35,601 nt of DNA from the NCBI RefSeq assembly GCF_018613575.1, contig NZ_JAGGPX010000029.1, positions 19,772-55,372 of the forward strand. Reading direction: 5' to 3'. The DNA is from Planococcus sp. ISL-110. GTDB lineage: Bacteria; Bacillota; Bacilli; Bacillales_A; Planococcaceae. Made by a program: the position numbers and the translations under genes. The number at the start of each line of letters is the position of its first letter. Position 1 is the stretch's first letter. Shown here piece after piece: positions 25,542 through 32,520 of this stretch. Below the pieces are notes generated by a model. It was not told the DNA's origin and made no database searches. It was given only the letters and a program-made list of their open reading frames with translations.

Positions 25542-26402
25542 ATGGTTACAGAAAAAAAAATTTATAGCAATGAAACTGATGTCTTATCGAGATATAAGAC
25601 AAATCATTTCTTTAAAAATTATGCAGAAATTGAAACAATTGATGATTTTTCCTTTTACTTAAATTGGGCAAAAAAGAATGGAAAAAATATTTTTATTTTG
25701 GGAAATGGTTCTAATACTTTATTTGCGAAAAAAAATATTGAAGCACTGGTGTTGAAAAACAAAATCCCTTCTAGTATAGAATGTATTTCGGAGGAAAAGT
25801 CTCATTATCGAATATCATCAAATACACTAATGAGTAAAGTCTTGCCATTTTGTTTCAAAAATTCCCTTGATTCATTTTATTATTTAGCATCGGTTCCTGC
25901 TACCATTGGAGGTGCCTTAGCAATGAATGCCGGAGAAGCAAGAAGTAAAAAAAGCTCTATTTATGATTATGTACTAAGTGTAGAGTATATAGATGAGAAC
26001 AATGATATTAAAAACGTAATGGTAGAAGAAATGAATCTAGATTTTCGAAAGACTATGTTTACTGGTTGCCAAAACAAGTTTATTTTGAGTGCGGTTTTCC
26101 AATTTCCCAGGCGTGAATTTAATGGATTAAATCCTATTAAAGAACGTATTGCTTGGTCAAAAAAACATCAGGACAATATAGCGCCAAATTGTGGATCTGT
26201 ATTTAATCAAGGGTATGGGAGAATATTGAAGTTGATTAAAGGTTTAAAAATAGGGGAAACCAAGTTTTCTTCCAAAACTCAAAACTGGATAAATAACAAC
26301 TCTAAGAGTCATAGACCAATTGTTTTCTTGATTTTTGTTGTTAAATTACTACATATTATTACTTTTAAAAAATGTAATGTGGAATTAATTATTGTCAAAT
26401 AG
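25542..26402 (+). CDS. MurB-like FAD-dependent oxidoreductase of the polysaccharide cassette
   Basis: 286 residues. ILGNGSNTLF is the FAD pyrophosphate loop, ASVPATIGGALAMNAGEA the MurB GSIGG-like region, and FRKTMF the RDSxF equivalent. NCGSVFNQGYG carries the catalytic Ser in the same place as MurB (GSxFxNP), followed by GLKIGETKFSSKTQNWINN and a late Glu in NVELIIV. All landmark residues are therefore retained, and the size matches type II MurB. The housekeeping MurB would not normally lie between wzx and ugd, and the gene has the AT-rich composition of the cassette. It may reduce an enolpyruvyl ether or related precursor to a lactyl-type decoration, perhaps with the pyruvyltransferase (inference). 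Confidence 0.78.
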   Translation: MVTEKKIYSNETDVLSRYKTNHFFKNYAEIETIDDFSFYLNWAKKNGKNIFILGNGSNTLFAKKNIEALVLKNKIPSSIECISEEKSHYRISSNTLMSKVLPFCFKNSLDSFYYLASVPATIGGALAMNAGEARSKKSSIYDYVLSVEYIDENNDIKNVMVEEMNLDFRKTMFTGCQNKFILSAVFQFPRREFNGLNPIKERIAWSKKHQDNIAPNCGSVFNQGYGRILKLIKGLKIGETKFSSKTQNWINNNSKSHRPIVFLIFVVKLLHIITFKKCNVELIIVK

Positions 26403-26444
26403 ATGGTTTAAAAGATTACTAAATTACTAAGGAGGAAAATATAA

Positions 26445-27821
26445 GTGTATAAAATAGCTGTAGCAGGTACAGGGTATGTAGGCTTAGTCGCAGGAGTATG
26501 CTTCGCTGAAAGAGGACATCACGTAGTCTGTGTTGATATTGATGAAAACAAAGTAAACTTAATGGAATCCGGAATATCTCCAATATATGAAGCAGGTTTA
26601 GAAGAATTAATGAAGAAAAATTATGAAGCAGGTAGACTGCAGTACACTACGGATTATAAGTCAGCCTATAAAGACGCAGATGCAGTATTTATTGGAGTAG
26701 GAACTCCGGAAAATGAAGACGGATCGGCAAACCTTTCATACATAGCAACTGTCGCTCGGCAAATTGCTGAAACGATTGAAAAAAATTGCTTAGTTGTAGT
26801 TAAATCCACTGTACCAGTTGGAACAAACGATAAAGTTGAACAATTTATCCATGATTTTTTAATCAACGATGTAAGAGTCGAAGTTGCTTCAAATCCTGAG
26901 TTTCTGGCCCAGGGATCTGCAGTACATGATACTTTAAATGCAAAAAGAATCATTATTGGTACTGAAAGCAAATGGGCAGAAAATCTTTTGCAGAAAATTT
27001 ATGAACCATTTAAGTTGCCTGTTGTATCGGTAAATAGAAAGTCTGCGGAAATGATTAAGTATGCTTCTAATGACTTTTTAGCTTTAAAGATATCTTATAT
27101 GAATGATATTGCGAACCTATGTGAATTAGTTGGAGCAGATGTCCAAGATGTAGCTAAAGGAATGAGTTTTGATGATCGTATCGGCAGCAAGTTCTTAAAT
27201 GCGGGTATCGGTTATGGTGGATCTTGTTTCCCTAAAGATACGAAGGCACTTGAATACTTGGCATCTCAAAATGGTTATGACCTAAAAACTGTTAAAGCTG
27301 CGATTGATGTAAATAAAGATCAAAAGACTTTGATGTATAAAAAGGCTAGTAAACGACTAATTACATTTAATGGTCTTAAGGTTGCTATTTTGGGCCTTAC
27401 TTTTAAACCTGGAACAGACGACTTAAGAGAAGCGCCATCTTTAGAAAATGTGCCTTTATTGTTAAACCAAGGTGCTGATATTTATGCGTATGATCCAATT
27501 GGTGCAGAGAACTTCGCTAAAGCCTTTCCAGAAGGTAAGAATGGTAAAGGGAATATTAAATACGTATCAAGTGTTGAAGATGCTTTAGAAGATGCAAACG
27601 TATGCTTTATCTTTACGGAGTGGGGAGAAGTTAAGGCTGTTGATGCAAAAGCTTATAAAAAATTGATGAGAACTCCATTGGTCTATGATGGCCGTAATCT
27701 TCACAGTGTTGAAGAGATGGAACAAGCTGGAGTAGAATATTATTCAGTTGGTAGAGCTCCTGCGAACCAAGACGCGCTTAAGGAGTTGAGAAAGCTTGAG
27801 CTACAAGCCTCTAGACTCTAA
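26445..27821 (+). CDS. ugd: UDP-glucose 6-dehydrogenase
   Basis: 458 residues starting at GTG behind an excellent AAGGAGGAAAATATAA site. The N-terminal NAD domain is GTGYVGLVAGVCFAERGH, with VGTPENEDGSANLSY and SNPEFLAQGSA. The catalytic Cys is in GIGYGGSCFPKDTKAL. The C-terminal UDP-binding domain has GLTFKPGTDDLREAPS. It oxidises UDP-glucose to UDP-glucuronate using product from GalU. It overlaps the UDP-glucuronate epimerase by 26 nt. Composition rises toward core values compared with wzx and MurB. Confidence 0.97.
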   Translation: MYKIAVAGTGYVGLVAGVCFAERGHHVVCVDIDENKVNLMESGISPIYEAGLEELMKKNYEAGRLQYTTDYKSAYKDADAVFIGVGTPENEDGSANLSYIATVARQIAETIEKNCLVVVKSTVPVGTNDKVEQFIHDFLINDVRVEVASNPEFLAQGSAVHDTLNAKRIIIGTESKWAENLLQKIYEPFKLPVVSVNRKSAEMIKYASNDFLALKISYMNDIANLCELVGADVQDVAKGMSFDDRIGSKFLNAGIGYGGSCFPKDTKALEYLASQNGYDLKTVKAAIDVNKDQKTLMYKKASKRLITFNGLKVAILGLTFKPGTDDLREAPSLENVPLLLNQGADIYAYDPIGAENFAKAFPEGKNGKGNIKYVSSVEDALEDANVCFIFTEWGEVKAVDAKAYKKLMRTPLVYDGRNLHSVEEMEQAGVEYYSVGRAPANQDALKELRKLELQASRL

Positions 27822-28827
27822 TAGAATATATTTCATTACCGGTGCAGCTGGATTTATTGGTTATTACCTTTCAAGACGGTTATTGGAATCGGGATGTCGT
27901 GTAATCGGTATTGATAATCTCAATGAATATTACGATGTGAATTTAAAATATGATCGCTTAAGCGAGTTAGAATCAAATGAGAAGTTCACTTTTATTAAAG
28001 GCGATATTTCTGATAAGGAATTGGTTACGAATCTCTTTGAAGAATATAAGCCAAATATTGTTGTGAATTTGGCAGCACAAGCTGGCGTAAGATATTCGAT
28101 TGAAAATCCGGATGTCTATATTCAAAGCAATATCATCGGGTTTTATAACATTCTGGAAGCATGCCGTCATTATCCAGTTGATCATTTATTGTATGCTTCT
28201 TCAAGTTCTGTTTACGGAGCCAACAAGAAAGTACCTTTCGAAGAAACCGACTTTGTGGATAATCCAGTTTCTTTGTACGCATCTACAAAAAAAACAAATG
28301 AATTGATGGCCCATACATACAGCCATCTTTACAAAATTCCAGCAACTGGACTTCGATTCTTCACTGTTTATGGCCCAATGGGACGTCCGGATATGGCTTA
28401 CTTTGGATTCACAGATAAACTATTTGCAGATGAAGAGATCAAAATTTTTAATAACGGTGATTTCAAAAATGACTTGTACCGCGACTTTACGTATGTAGAC
28501 GATATTGTAGAAGGTATTCAACGACTCTTATCCAACCCACCAAGTGAAACAGGAGAGGTTCCACATAAAGTCTTTAATATCGGAAACAACAGCCCTGAAA
28601 AACTGATGGTATTTATTGAGACGCTTGAAAAATGCTTGAGTAAAAGTCTTGGTAGAAATATAGAGTTTAAGAAGAAGTTTGAACCGATCAAACCGGGGGA
28701 TGTACCTGCAACTTATGCTTCGACAAAATTATTAGAAGAAGCAATTGGTTTCAAACCGAAAACATCCATTGAAGAAGGACTTCAGCAATTTACGGACTGG
28801 TACTGTAAATATTTTAAAAAAGCATAG
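27796..28827 (+). CDS. UDP-glucuronate 4-epimerase (CapI/LpsL type)
   Basis: 343 residues from TTG 27796 inside the end of ugd. AAGGAG ten bases upstream supports this start, and later in-frame ATGs would remove the Rossmann motif. Extended SDR motifs are GAAGFIGYYLSRRL, DNLNEYYDVNLKYDRL (typical for glucuronate epimerases), AAQAGVRYSIENPD, SSSSVYG and YASTKKTNEL for YxxxK, then GRPDMAYF. It should give UDP-galacturonate from the ugd product, so the polymer can contain GlcA or GalA. Confidence 0.93.
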   Translation: MSYKPLDSNRIYFITGAAGFIGYYLSRRLLESGCRVIGIDNLNEYYDVNLKYDRLSELESNEKFTFIKGDISDKELVTNLFEEYKPNIVVNLAAQAGVRYSIENPDVYIQSNIIGFYNILEACRHYPVDHLLYASSSSVYGANKKVPFEETDFVDNPVSLYASTKKTNELMAHTYSHLYKIPATGLRFFTVYGPMGRPDMAYFGFTDKLFADEEIKIFNNGDFKNDLYRDFTYVDDIVEGIQRLLSNPPSETGEVPHKVFNIGNNSPEKLMVFIETLEKCLSKSLGRNIEFKKKFEPIKPGDVPATYASTKLLEEAIGFKPKTSIEEGLQQFTDWYCKYFKKA

Positions 28828-28905
28828 TTTTTTCGATAAACAGTTCAATTTTTTACAAAAAAATAGGACTATTCAGTAGTTTATAAAGTATAAGCGGGTG
28901 CAACG

Positions 28906-29787
28906 ATGAAAGTGAAAAAAGCGATAATTCCAGCGGCAGGACTTGGAACACGATTCCTTCCTGCTACAAAGGCAATGCCGAAAGAAATGTTGCCAATCGT
29001 CGATAAACCGACGATTCAATACATCATTGAAGAAGCTATTGCTTCTGGTATAGAAGACATCATCATTGTGACAGGAAAAGGCAAACGTGCGATTGAAGAT
29101 CATTTTGATCATGCGTTTGAATTGGAAGAAACGTTGATGAAGAAAGGCAAGCAGGAAATGTTAGATTCTGTCTTAGAGACATCTAAAGTGGAAATTCATT
29201 TTATTCGTCAGAAGCAGCCGCTTGGTCTAGGCCATGCGATTTGGTCGGCACGCAAATTCATCGGCAACGAACCTTTTGCTGTGTTATTGGGCGATGATAT
29301 CGTTGAAAACGACGAACCGTGTTTGGCTCAATTGATGGCCCAGCATGAAAAGACGGGCAAGAGTGTAATAGGTGTGCAACAAGTAGCTGAGAAAGATACA
29401 GGCCGCTACGGCATTATTGATCCAATTTCAGTTGATGGCAAATTGATTGAAGTAAATAAATTTGTCGAGAAACCGGCAGCAGACACTGCGCCTTCTAACT
29501 ACGCAATCATGGGCCGTTACATCTTGACGCCGGAAATCTTCGACTACTTGGAAGAGCATCAATTAGGCGCAGGTGGAGAAATTCAATTGACAGATGCTAT
29601 CCAGAAGTTGAACGAAGTCCAATCAGTATATGCTTATGAATTCGATGGGCAGCGTTTTGATGTAGGAGAGAAGTTTGGCTTTATTGAAACAACTATTGAA
29701 TTTGCTTTGAAACGTCCAGAGTTGAGAGGTCAATTGTTGGAGTTATTTGAGAAGAAACTACAAGAGTCTTATGTAAATAAGAAGTGA
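28906..29787 (+). CDS. galU: UTP-glucose-1-phosphate uridylyltransferase
   Basis: 293 residues. [30 protein letters not shown] is the signature loop, followed by [40 protein letters not shown] and [10 protein letters not shown]. It makes UDP-glucose for ugd and glycosyl donors. ATG follows AAGCGGGTGCAACG. A 78-nt AT-rich gap precedes it, so it may also have its own promoter. Its GC-richer composition is like the conserved block at the left, marking the return to core sequence. It ends the plus-strand run with a terminator. Confidence 0.96.
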   Translation: MKVKKAIIPAAGLGTRFLPATKAMPKEMLPIVDKPTIQYIIEEAIASGIEDIIIVTGKGKRAIEDHFDHAFELEETLMKKGKQEMLDSVLETSKVEIHFIRQKQPLGLGHAIWSARKFIGNEPFAVLLGDDIVENDEPCLAQLMAQHEKTGKSVIGVQQVAEKDTGRYGIIDPISVDGKLIEVNKFVEKPAADTAPSNYAIMGRYILTPEIFDYLEEHQLGAGGEIQLTDAIQKLNEVQSVYAYEFDGQRFDVGEKFGFIETTIEFALKRPELRGQLLELFEKKLQESYVNKK

Positions 29788-29800
29788 AATAAACATAATT

Positions 29801-29834
29801 AAGCCGTTCACCTAAAAAATGTGAGCGGTTTTAG
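29801..29834. terminator. Terminator between galU and the convergent acyltransferase gene
   Basis: AAGCCGTTCAC pairs with GTGAGCGGTTT allowing two G-U pairs (11 bp), with loop CTAAAAAAT and a T-rich end. It lies between two convergent genes, so it could serve the galU side and, less well, the minus-strand gene. Confidence 0.7.
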
Positions 29835-29953
29835 ATTGTAATCATAGGAACCCAATTGGGTAATTTCTTCCTCCTGAACATTAAGATGTTTTATGTCATC
29901 CTTTTTGAATATTACATGGTTAATGAGCGGATTCTGTCAGTTCAGATACCAGA

Positions 29954-30526
29954 TTATTCTTTTAAAGATTTTATAAATTTAGCAGGAGTGCCAGCGTATA
30001 CTGAATTTGCTTCACAATCTTTAATTACTACTGAACCGGCAGCAATGACTGTACCATTTCCAATTGTAACATTTCCAAGAATAGTGCAGTTGGCGCCTAT
30101 CCAACAACCGTCACCTACTGTAATTGGGGCATATAGGGCTTTGCCTGCCCTCTTTTCTAGAGTTCCTATCTCGTGTGTATCGGAAATGAAACCAACTCGC
30201 ATTCCAACTGATACATTCTTACCAATTGAAACATGTGGCCTTATTAAGCACTCTTGGTTAATGAACGTATTCTCGCCAATGTAGGTAGGTAAATTGTTGA
30301 AACCGATTAATTCGGTACCACGCATAATAATTACGCGCTTACCAATTTGTATTGATTTTTTTCCCATCTTACCTTGGCTTGGTTTGTAAAATTTAACTTT
30401 CTGAAAAGAACAACCTTTTCCTATTGTATAAAAAATGTTGTAGTAAATAGCTCTTAGTCGAGACGAATAATAGCGGAATGGATTAGATTTCATTCGAGTG
30501 ATGGCGTAGCGAATGTATTTATTCAA
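29954..30526 (-). CDS. Left-handed beta-helix (hexapeptide) O-acyltransferase
   Basis: 190 residues from TTG 30526, with AAGAGGAT seven to eight bases upstream. Repeated hexapeptide turns run from about residue 55 to 170 (IQIGKRVIIMRGTE, IGENTFINQECLIRPHVSIGKNVSVGM, ITVGDGCWIGANCTILGNVTIGNGTVIAAGSVV). The FISDTHEIG segment supplies the usual catalytic His, and NSVYAGTPAKFIK closes the coil. These features match acetyltransferases of the WecH/Vat/LbH_MAT type used for sugar O-acetylation. It faces the main operon and lies beyond its terminator. A role in acetylating the polysaccharide is plausible from position only. Confidence 0.88.
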   Translation of the reverse strand: MNKYIRYAITRMKSNPFRYYSSRLRAIYYNIFYTIGKGCSFQKVKFYKPSQGKMGKKSIQIGKRVIIMRGTELIGFNNLPTYIGENTFINQECLIRPHVSIGKNVSVGMRVGFISDTHEIGTLEKRAGKALYAPITVGDGCWIGANCTILGNVTIGNGTVIAAGSVVIKDCEANSVYAGTPAKFIKSLKE

Positions 30527-30639
30527 TAAAATATCCTCTTCTCTATTTTGGGTTCTACAAATTTTAACATTTAAATAATAAAAAATGTATTTTAGTTTAA
30601 AATTATTATTTTATTACTATTTTTAAAAATTGCGTTCCT

Positions 30640-30695
30640 TTTTCAGAGTTAATTCAGTTTATACACAACCATTGCATACCGACAAAGCCGCATCC
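30640..30695. repeat. Degenerate fragment of the MITE-like family
   Basis: TTAATTCAGTTTATACACAACCATTGCATACC resembles the inner left part of the copy at 30750 (AATTCAGTGTATGCAAGACAATTGCATGCC). No matching right half is seen, so it may be an old or partial copy. Confidence 0.35.
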
Positions 30696-30749
30696 AAAAA
30701 TTAAATAAACCTCAAATGGTAGTCACTTTTTTAAAAGTGGTCCATCAAG

Positions 30750-30898
30750 AAAATCGCGCCCCTGTGTCAGAAACAATTCAGTGTATGCAAGACAATTGCA
30801 TGCCAAAAATGCCACATCGAGGAACCCCAACGGTTTCGAGGCGCGGCTTTGGCATGTTTATGGGAAGTGGTAAATAGTCATAACTGTTTTGCACACAG
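30750..30898. repeat. MITE-like element, copy A (diverged)
   Basis: It begins GAAAATCGCGCCCCTGTG like the better copies and carries ATTCAGTGTATG. It has its own inner hairpin (ATGCCA...TGGCAT with GGTTTCGAGG) and AGTCATAACTG near the right end. The right terminal repeat seems to be broken after CACAG at the point where the IS-like left end TGGTCGACCCCC begins. Confidence 0.6.
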
Positions 30899-31066
30899 TG
30901 GTCGACCCCCTCATAATGGACATTGGACATGTTATGATTGTTGATAAATAAGGGTTCGAGGGGGATTTTAATGCATAATTATGCAAAAAAGCCGAGAAAA
31001 GCCTATAAACGGCTCTCGCAGGATGAAAAGCTGGAGGTCGTATTAGAGGTACTCGAAAATGGAAAA
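30899..31066 (+). mobile_element. Left-end fragment of an IS3-family (IS150-like) element
   Basis: TGGTCGACCCCCTCATAATG followed by GACA resembles IS3/IS150-group terminal inverted repeats. A short leader then leads to an ATG for an orfA-like protein at 30971. Only the left ~168 bp remain; a MITE-like copy begins at 31063-31071. The rest of the transposase is not in the window. Confidence 0.6.
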
Positions 31067-31102
31067 TCGCGCCCCTGTGAGCAGGAAGATTCAGTTTATT
31101 AA
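30971..31102 (+). pseudogene. Truncated IS transposase OrfA-like fragment
   Basis: Translation from the ATG gives KKPRKAYKRLSQDEKLEVV and LEVLENG, similar to the start of the helix-turn-helix OrfA of IS3-family elements (KxxEEKLKVVLEVLxG). After about 31 codons the frame runs into the MITE-like repeat, adds about a dozen unrelated residues (KSRPCEQEDSVY) and stops. The protein lacks the HTH recognition helix and catalytic domain, so it is a dead remnant. Confidence 0.65.
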
Positions 31103-31250
31103 AGAAATTTGCATAGCGTAAACGCCGTCTTCAATGAAATCAGCGGATTTCGAAGGTGGCATTCGTATATTTATTGATAGTGATAACTATTCATAATTGA
31201 ACCGCTCACAGGGGCCATTTGGGAACTGCTGGGAGAATGGGAAATACAGG
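31063..31250. repeat. MITE-like element, copy B
   Basis: Perfect 12-bp terminal inverted repeats, GCCCCTGTGAGC (31071-31082) and GCTCACAGGGGC (31204-31215), enclose a hairpin core with TTCAATGAAATC and GATTTCGAA. Sequence shared with copy C also covers AAAATCGC on the left and CATTTGGGAACTGCT...AATACAGG on the right, so the repeated unit is about 188 bp. It has inserted into, or recombined within, the IS remnant. Confidence 0.8.
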
Positions 31251-31320
31251 TGCCCCTAAGTTGCGCAGACAGTGGCTCTATTCTTCGCACAAGTGGCTCA
31301 GTTTTAATGCAATAATTATT
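31251..31320. mobile_element. IS21-like terminal remnant
   Basis: Two short direct repeats, GCGCAGACAGTGGCTC (31263-31278) and CGCACAAGTGGCTCAGTTTT (31286-31305), resemble the repeated terminal motifs (GTGGCTCAGTTTT) of IS21-family elements. No istA or istB is present. The assignment is by resemblance only. Confidence 0.4.
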
Positions 31321-31327
31321 GGAAACA

Positions 31328-31726
31328 CTAGATTGGTTCAGTGTTTTCTTTCAGAATCTCAGCCACTTCTTCCAACGTGTACCTGTGTTTGACAACATCT
31401 ACGACAAAGTCCTCTTCTAATTGAGGATATGGAAAACGCAGGAGGTAGCCGTTGTAACGAAAGAATATAGCTGTACACATAAGCGCAGTCCGTTTATTGG
31501 CATTATGAAATGCGTGATTTTGTGCCAGTGATTCGAGTAAGGCTGCTGCTTTGAGGTGGAGACTTGGGTAAGCATCTTTGCCAAACAAAGATTGTTGCGG
31601 TCTTTTTAATGCAGAATCCAATAAGGAATGATCTTTTATCCCTGATTGTTCATCAGCTGAATGTTCCAGTATGACCTTTTGGTTAATGAGAATTGCCATT
31701 TCGACCGTAAGAAAAAAAGAACTCAT
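31328..31726 (-). CDS. Doc-type Fic-fold toxin
   Basis: 132 residues. The motif HAFHNANKRTAL at 71-82 is the HxFx(D/N)xNKR signature of Doc kinases, with Asn where Doc of phage P1 has Asp. GIKDHSLLDSALKRPQQSLFG earlier is also typical. Family knowledge: Doc phosphorylates EF-Tu and stops translation unless neutralised. The start ATG overlaps the antitoxin stop by 4 nt (ATGA), the usual coupling. The Asn-for-Asp change is found in other Doc homologues and does not by itself argue for inactivity. Confidence 0.92.
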   Translation of the reverse strand: MSSFFLTVEMAILINQKVILEHSADEQSGIKDHSLLDSALKRPQQSLFGKDAYPSLHLKAAALLESLAQNHAFHNANKRTALMCTAIFFRYNGYLLRFPYPQLEEDFVVDVVKHRYTLEEVAEILKENTEPI

Positions 31727-31977
31727 CGATCAACAAGTCCTTTTAACGCTTCATGATGAGCTTCCATTTCTTCCTCAAGCAAGTTAAAAAAATCTGCAGG
31801 GACACCATCGGGAAGCTGAATCATTGTGGGAGCTTTTTTGATGATCAGCTGATTTCCGACCAGTTCTACTTGAACCTCATCGCCTTTTTTAACATTCATC
31901 GCTTTCAGCGTTTCATTCGGCAGTGTCAAACCTAATGAGTTGCCGATTTGCGTAATCCGTCTTTCTATCGTTGCCAT
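31723..31977 (-). CDS. AbrB/MazE-type antitoxin
   Basis: 84 residues. The N-terminal swapped-hairpin AbrB domain (RRITQIGNSLGLTLPNETLKAMNVKKGDEVQVEL) should bind DNA as a dimer. The acidic C-terminal tail (FFNLLEEEMEAHHEALKGL) should wrap the toxin. ATG is preceded by AAAGGAGGAAAAATT. Doc classically pairs with Phd, so an AbrB-type partner is the alternative arrangement. A perfect palindrome sits just upstream and is the likely operator. Confidence 0.92.
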   Translation of the reverse strand: MATIERRITQIGNSLGLTLPNETLKAMNVKKGDEVQVELVGNQLIIKKAPTMIQLPDGVPADFFNLLEEEMEAHHEALKGLVDR

Positions 31978-32005
31978 AATTTTTCCTCCTTTTTCTGTTT
32001 CGGTC

Positions 32006-32032
32006 GTTATAATAAAGCATTATTATTATAAC
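32006..32032. promoter_or_regulatory. Palindromic operator of the toxin-antitoxin operon
   Basis: GTTATAATAA (32006-32015), a 7-nt spacer AGCATTA, and the perfect complement TTATTATAAC (32023-32032). A second smaller dyad, GATAAC-A-GTTAT, follows. It lies 29-55 nt upstream of the antitoxin start and overlaps TATAAT-like sequence on the minus strand, consistent with autorepression by the AbrB-type antitoxin. Confidence 0.6.
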
Positions 32033-32075
32033 AATGATAACAGTTATTTGTCTTTCTAACAAGAGTTTGCCCTCT

Positions 32076-32248
32076 AAAATCGCGCCCCTGTGAGCGGTAA
32101 GATTCAGTTTATTAACGAAATTCGCATAGCGTAAACGCCACCTTCAATGAAATCAGCGGATTTCGAAGGTGGCGTTCGTATAGTTATTGATAGTGATAAC
32201 TATTCACAGGGGCCATTTGGGAACTGCTAGGAGAATGGGGAATACAGG
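32076..32248. repeat. MITE-like element, copy C
   Basis: It matches copy B from AAAATCGCGCCCCTGTGAGC to CATTTGGGAACTGCT...AATACAGG but is 15 bp shorter near the right end, where AATTGAACCGC is missing. The core hairpin is perfect over 12 bp (AACGCCACCTTC/GAAGGTGGCGTT) with an inner GAAATC/GATTTC stem. With copy B it brackets the toxin-antitoxin pair. Confidence 0.82.
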
Positions 32249-32520
32249 ATAATCGCTATTTCCTAAATCTCCTGCTCCATGAATTGTGCGGTTCCCTGGG
32301 AACAAGGAATCCTTCCCTGTCCAAAAATGGGAGGCTAGCATACAGAAACCATCTGTGACCTTCTGGAAAGGGAAGAAGGCTGCGTCTTATATTTACCCAA
32401 TTTGCCATACCTTGTTTTTTCTCTTATCCTAATAAGAAGAGAAAAACCAAAAGGGAACTAAATCGCGTACTTTGCGATGGCTTTCACAAGAAAGCAAAAA
32501 GAAAGAGGAGGCGGACAGCA
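32249..32520. other. Leader region of the SEC-C gene
   Basis: No gene is supported. It contains a palindrome GTTCCCTGGGAAC near 32292 and a 10-bp hairpin, TTTTTCTCTT (32416-32425) with AAGAGAAAAA (32437-32446), which has no U run after it on either strand. The ribosome site AGAGGAGGCG lies just before 32521. No known riboswitch or T-box signature (no TGGNACCGCG-like box) was recognised. Confidence 0.35.

Noticed and set aside
29856..30284. 142-residue plus-strand frame after galU
   Set aside because: It overlaps the hexapeptide acyltransferase on the other strand, which has clear repeats; the plus frame has no motif.
30724..30739. Palindrome CACTTTT-TT-AAAAGTG
   Set aside because: Short and isolated in AT-rich intergenic DNA with no adjacent gene start; it could be an insertion scar, but nothing supports a function.
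32249..32520. Possible riboswitch or T-box leader before the SEC-C gene
   Set aside because: Only short palindromes are seen, with no conserved box and no terminator with U tract before the start codon.
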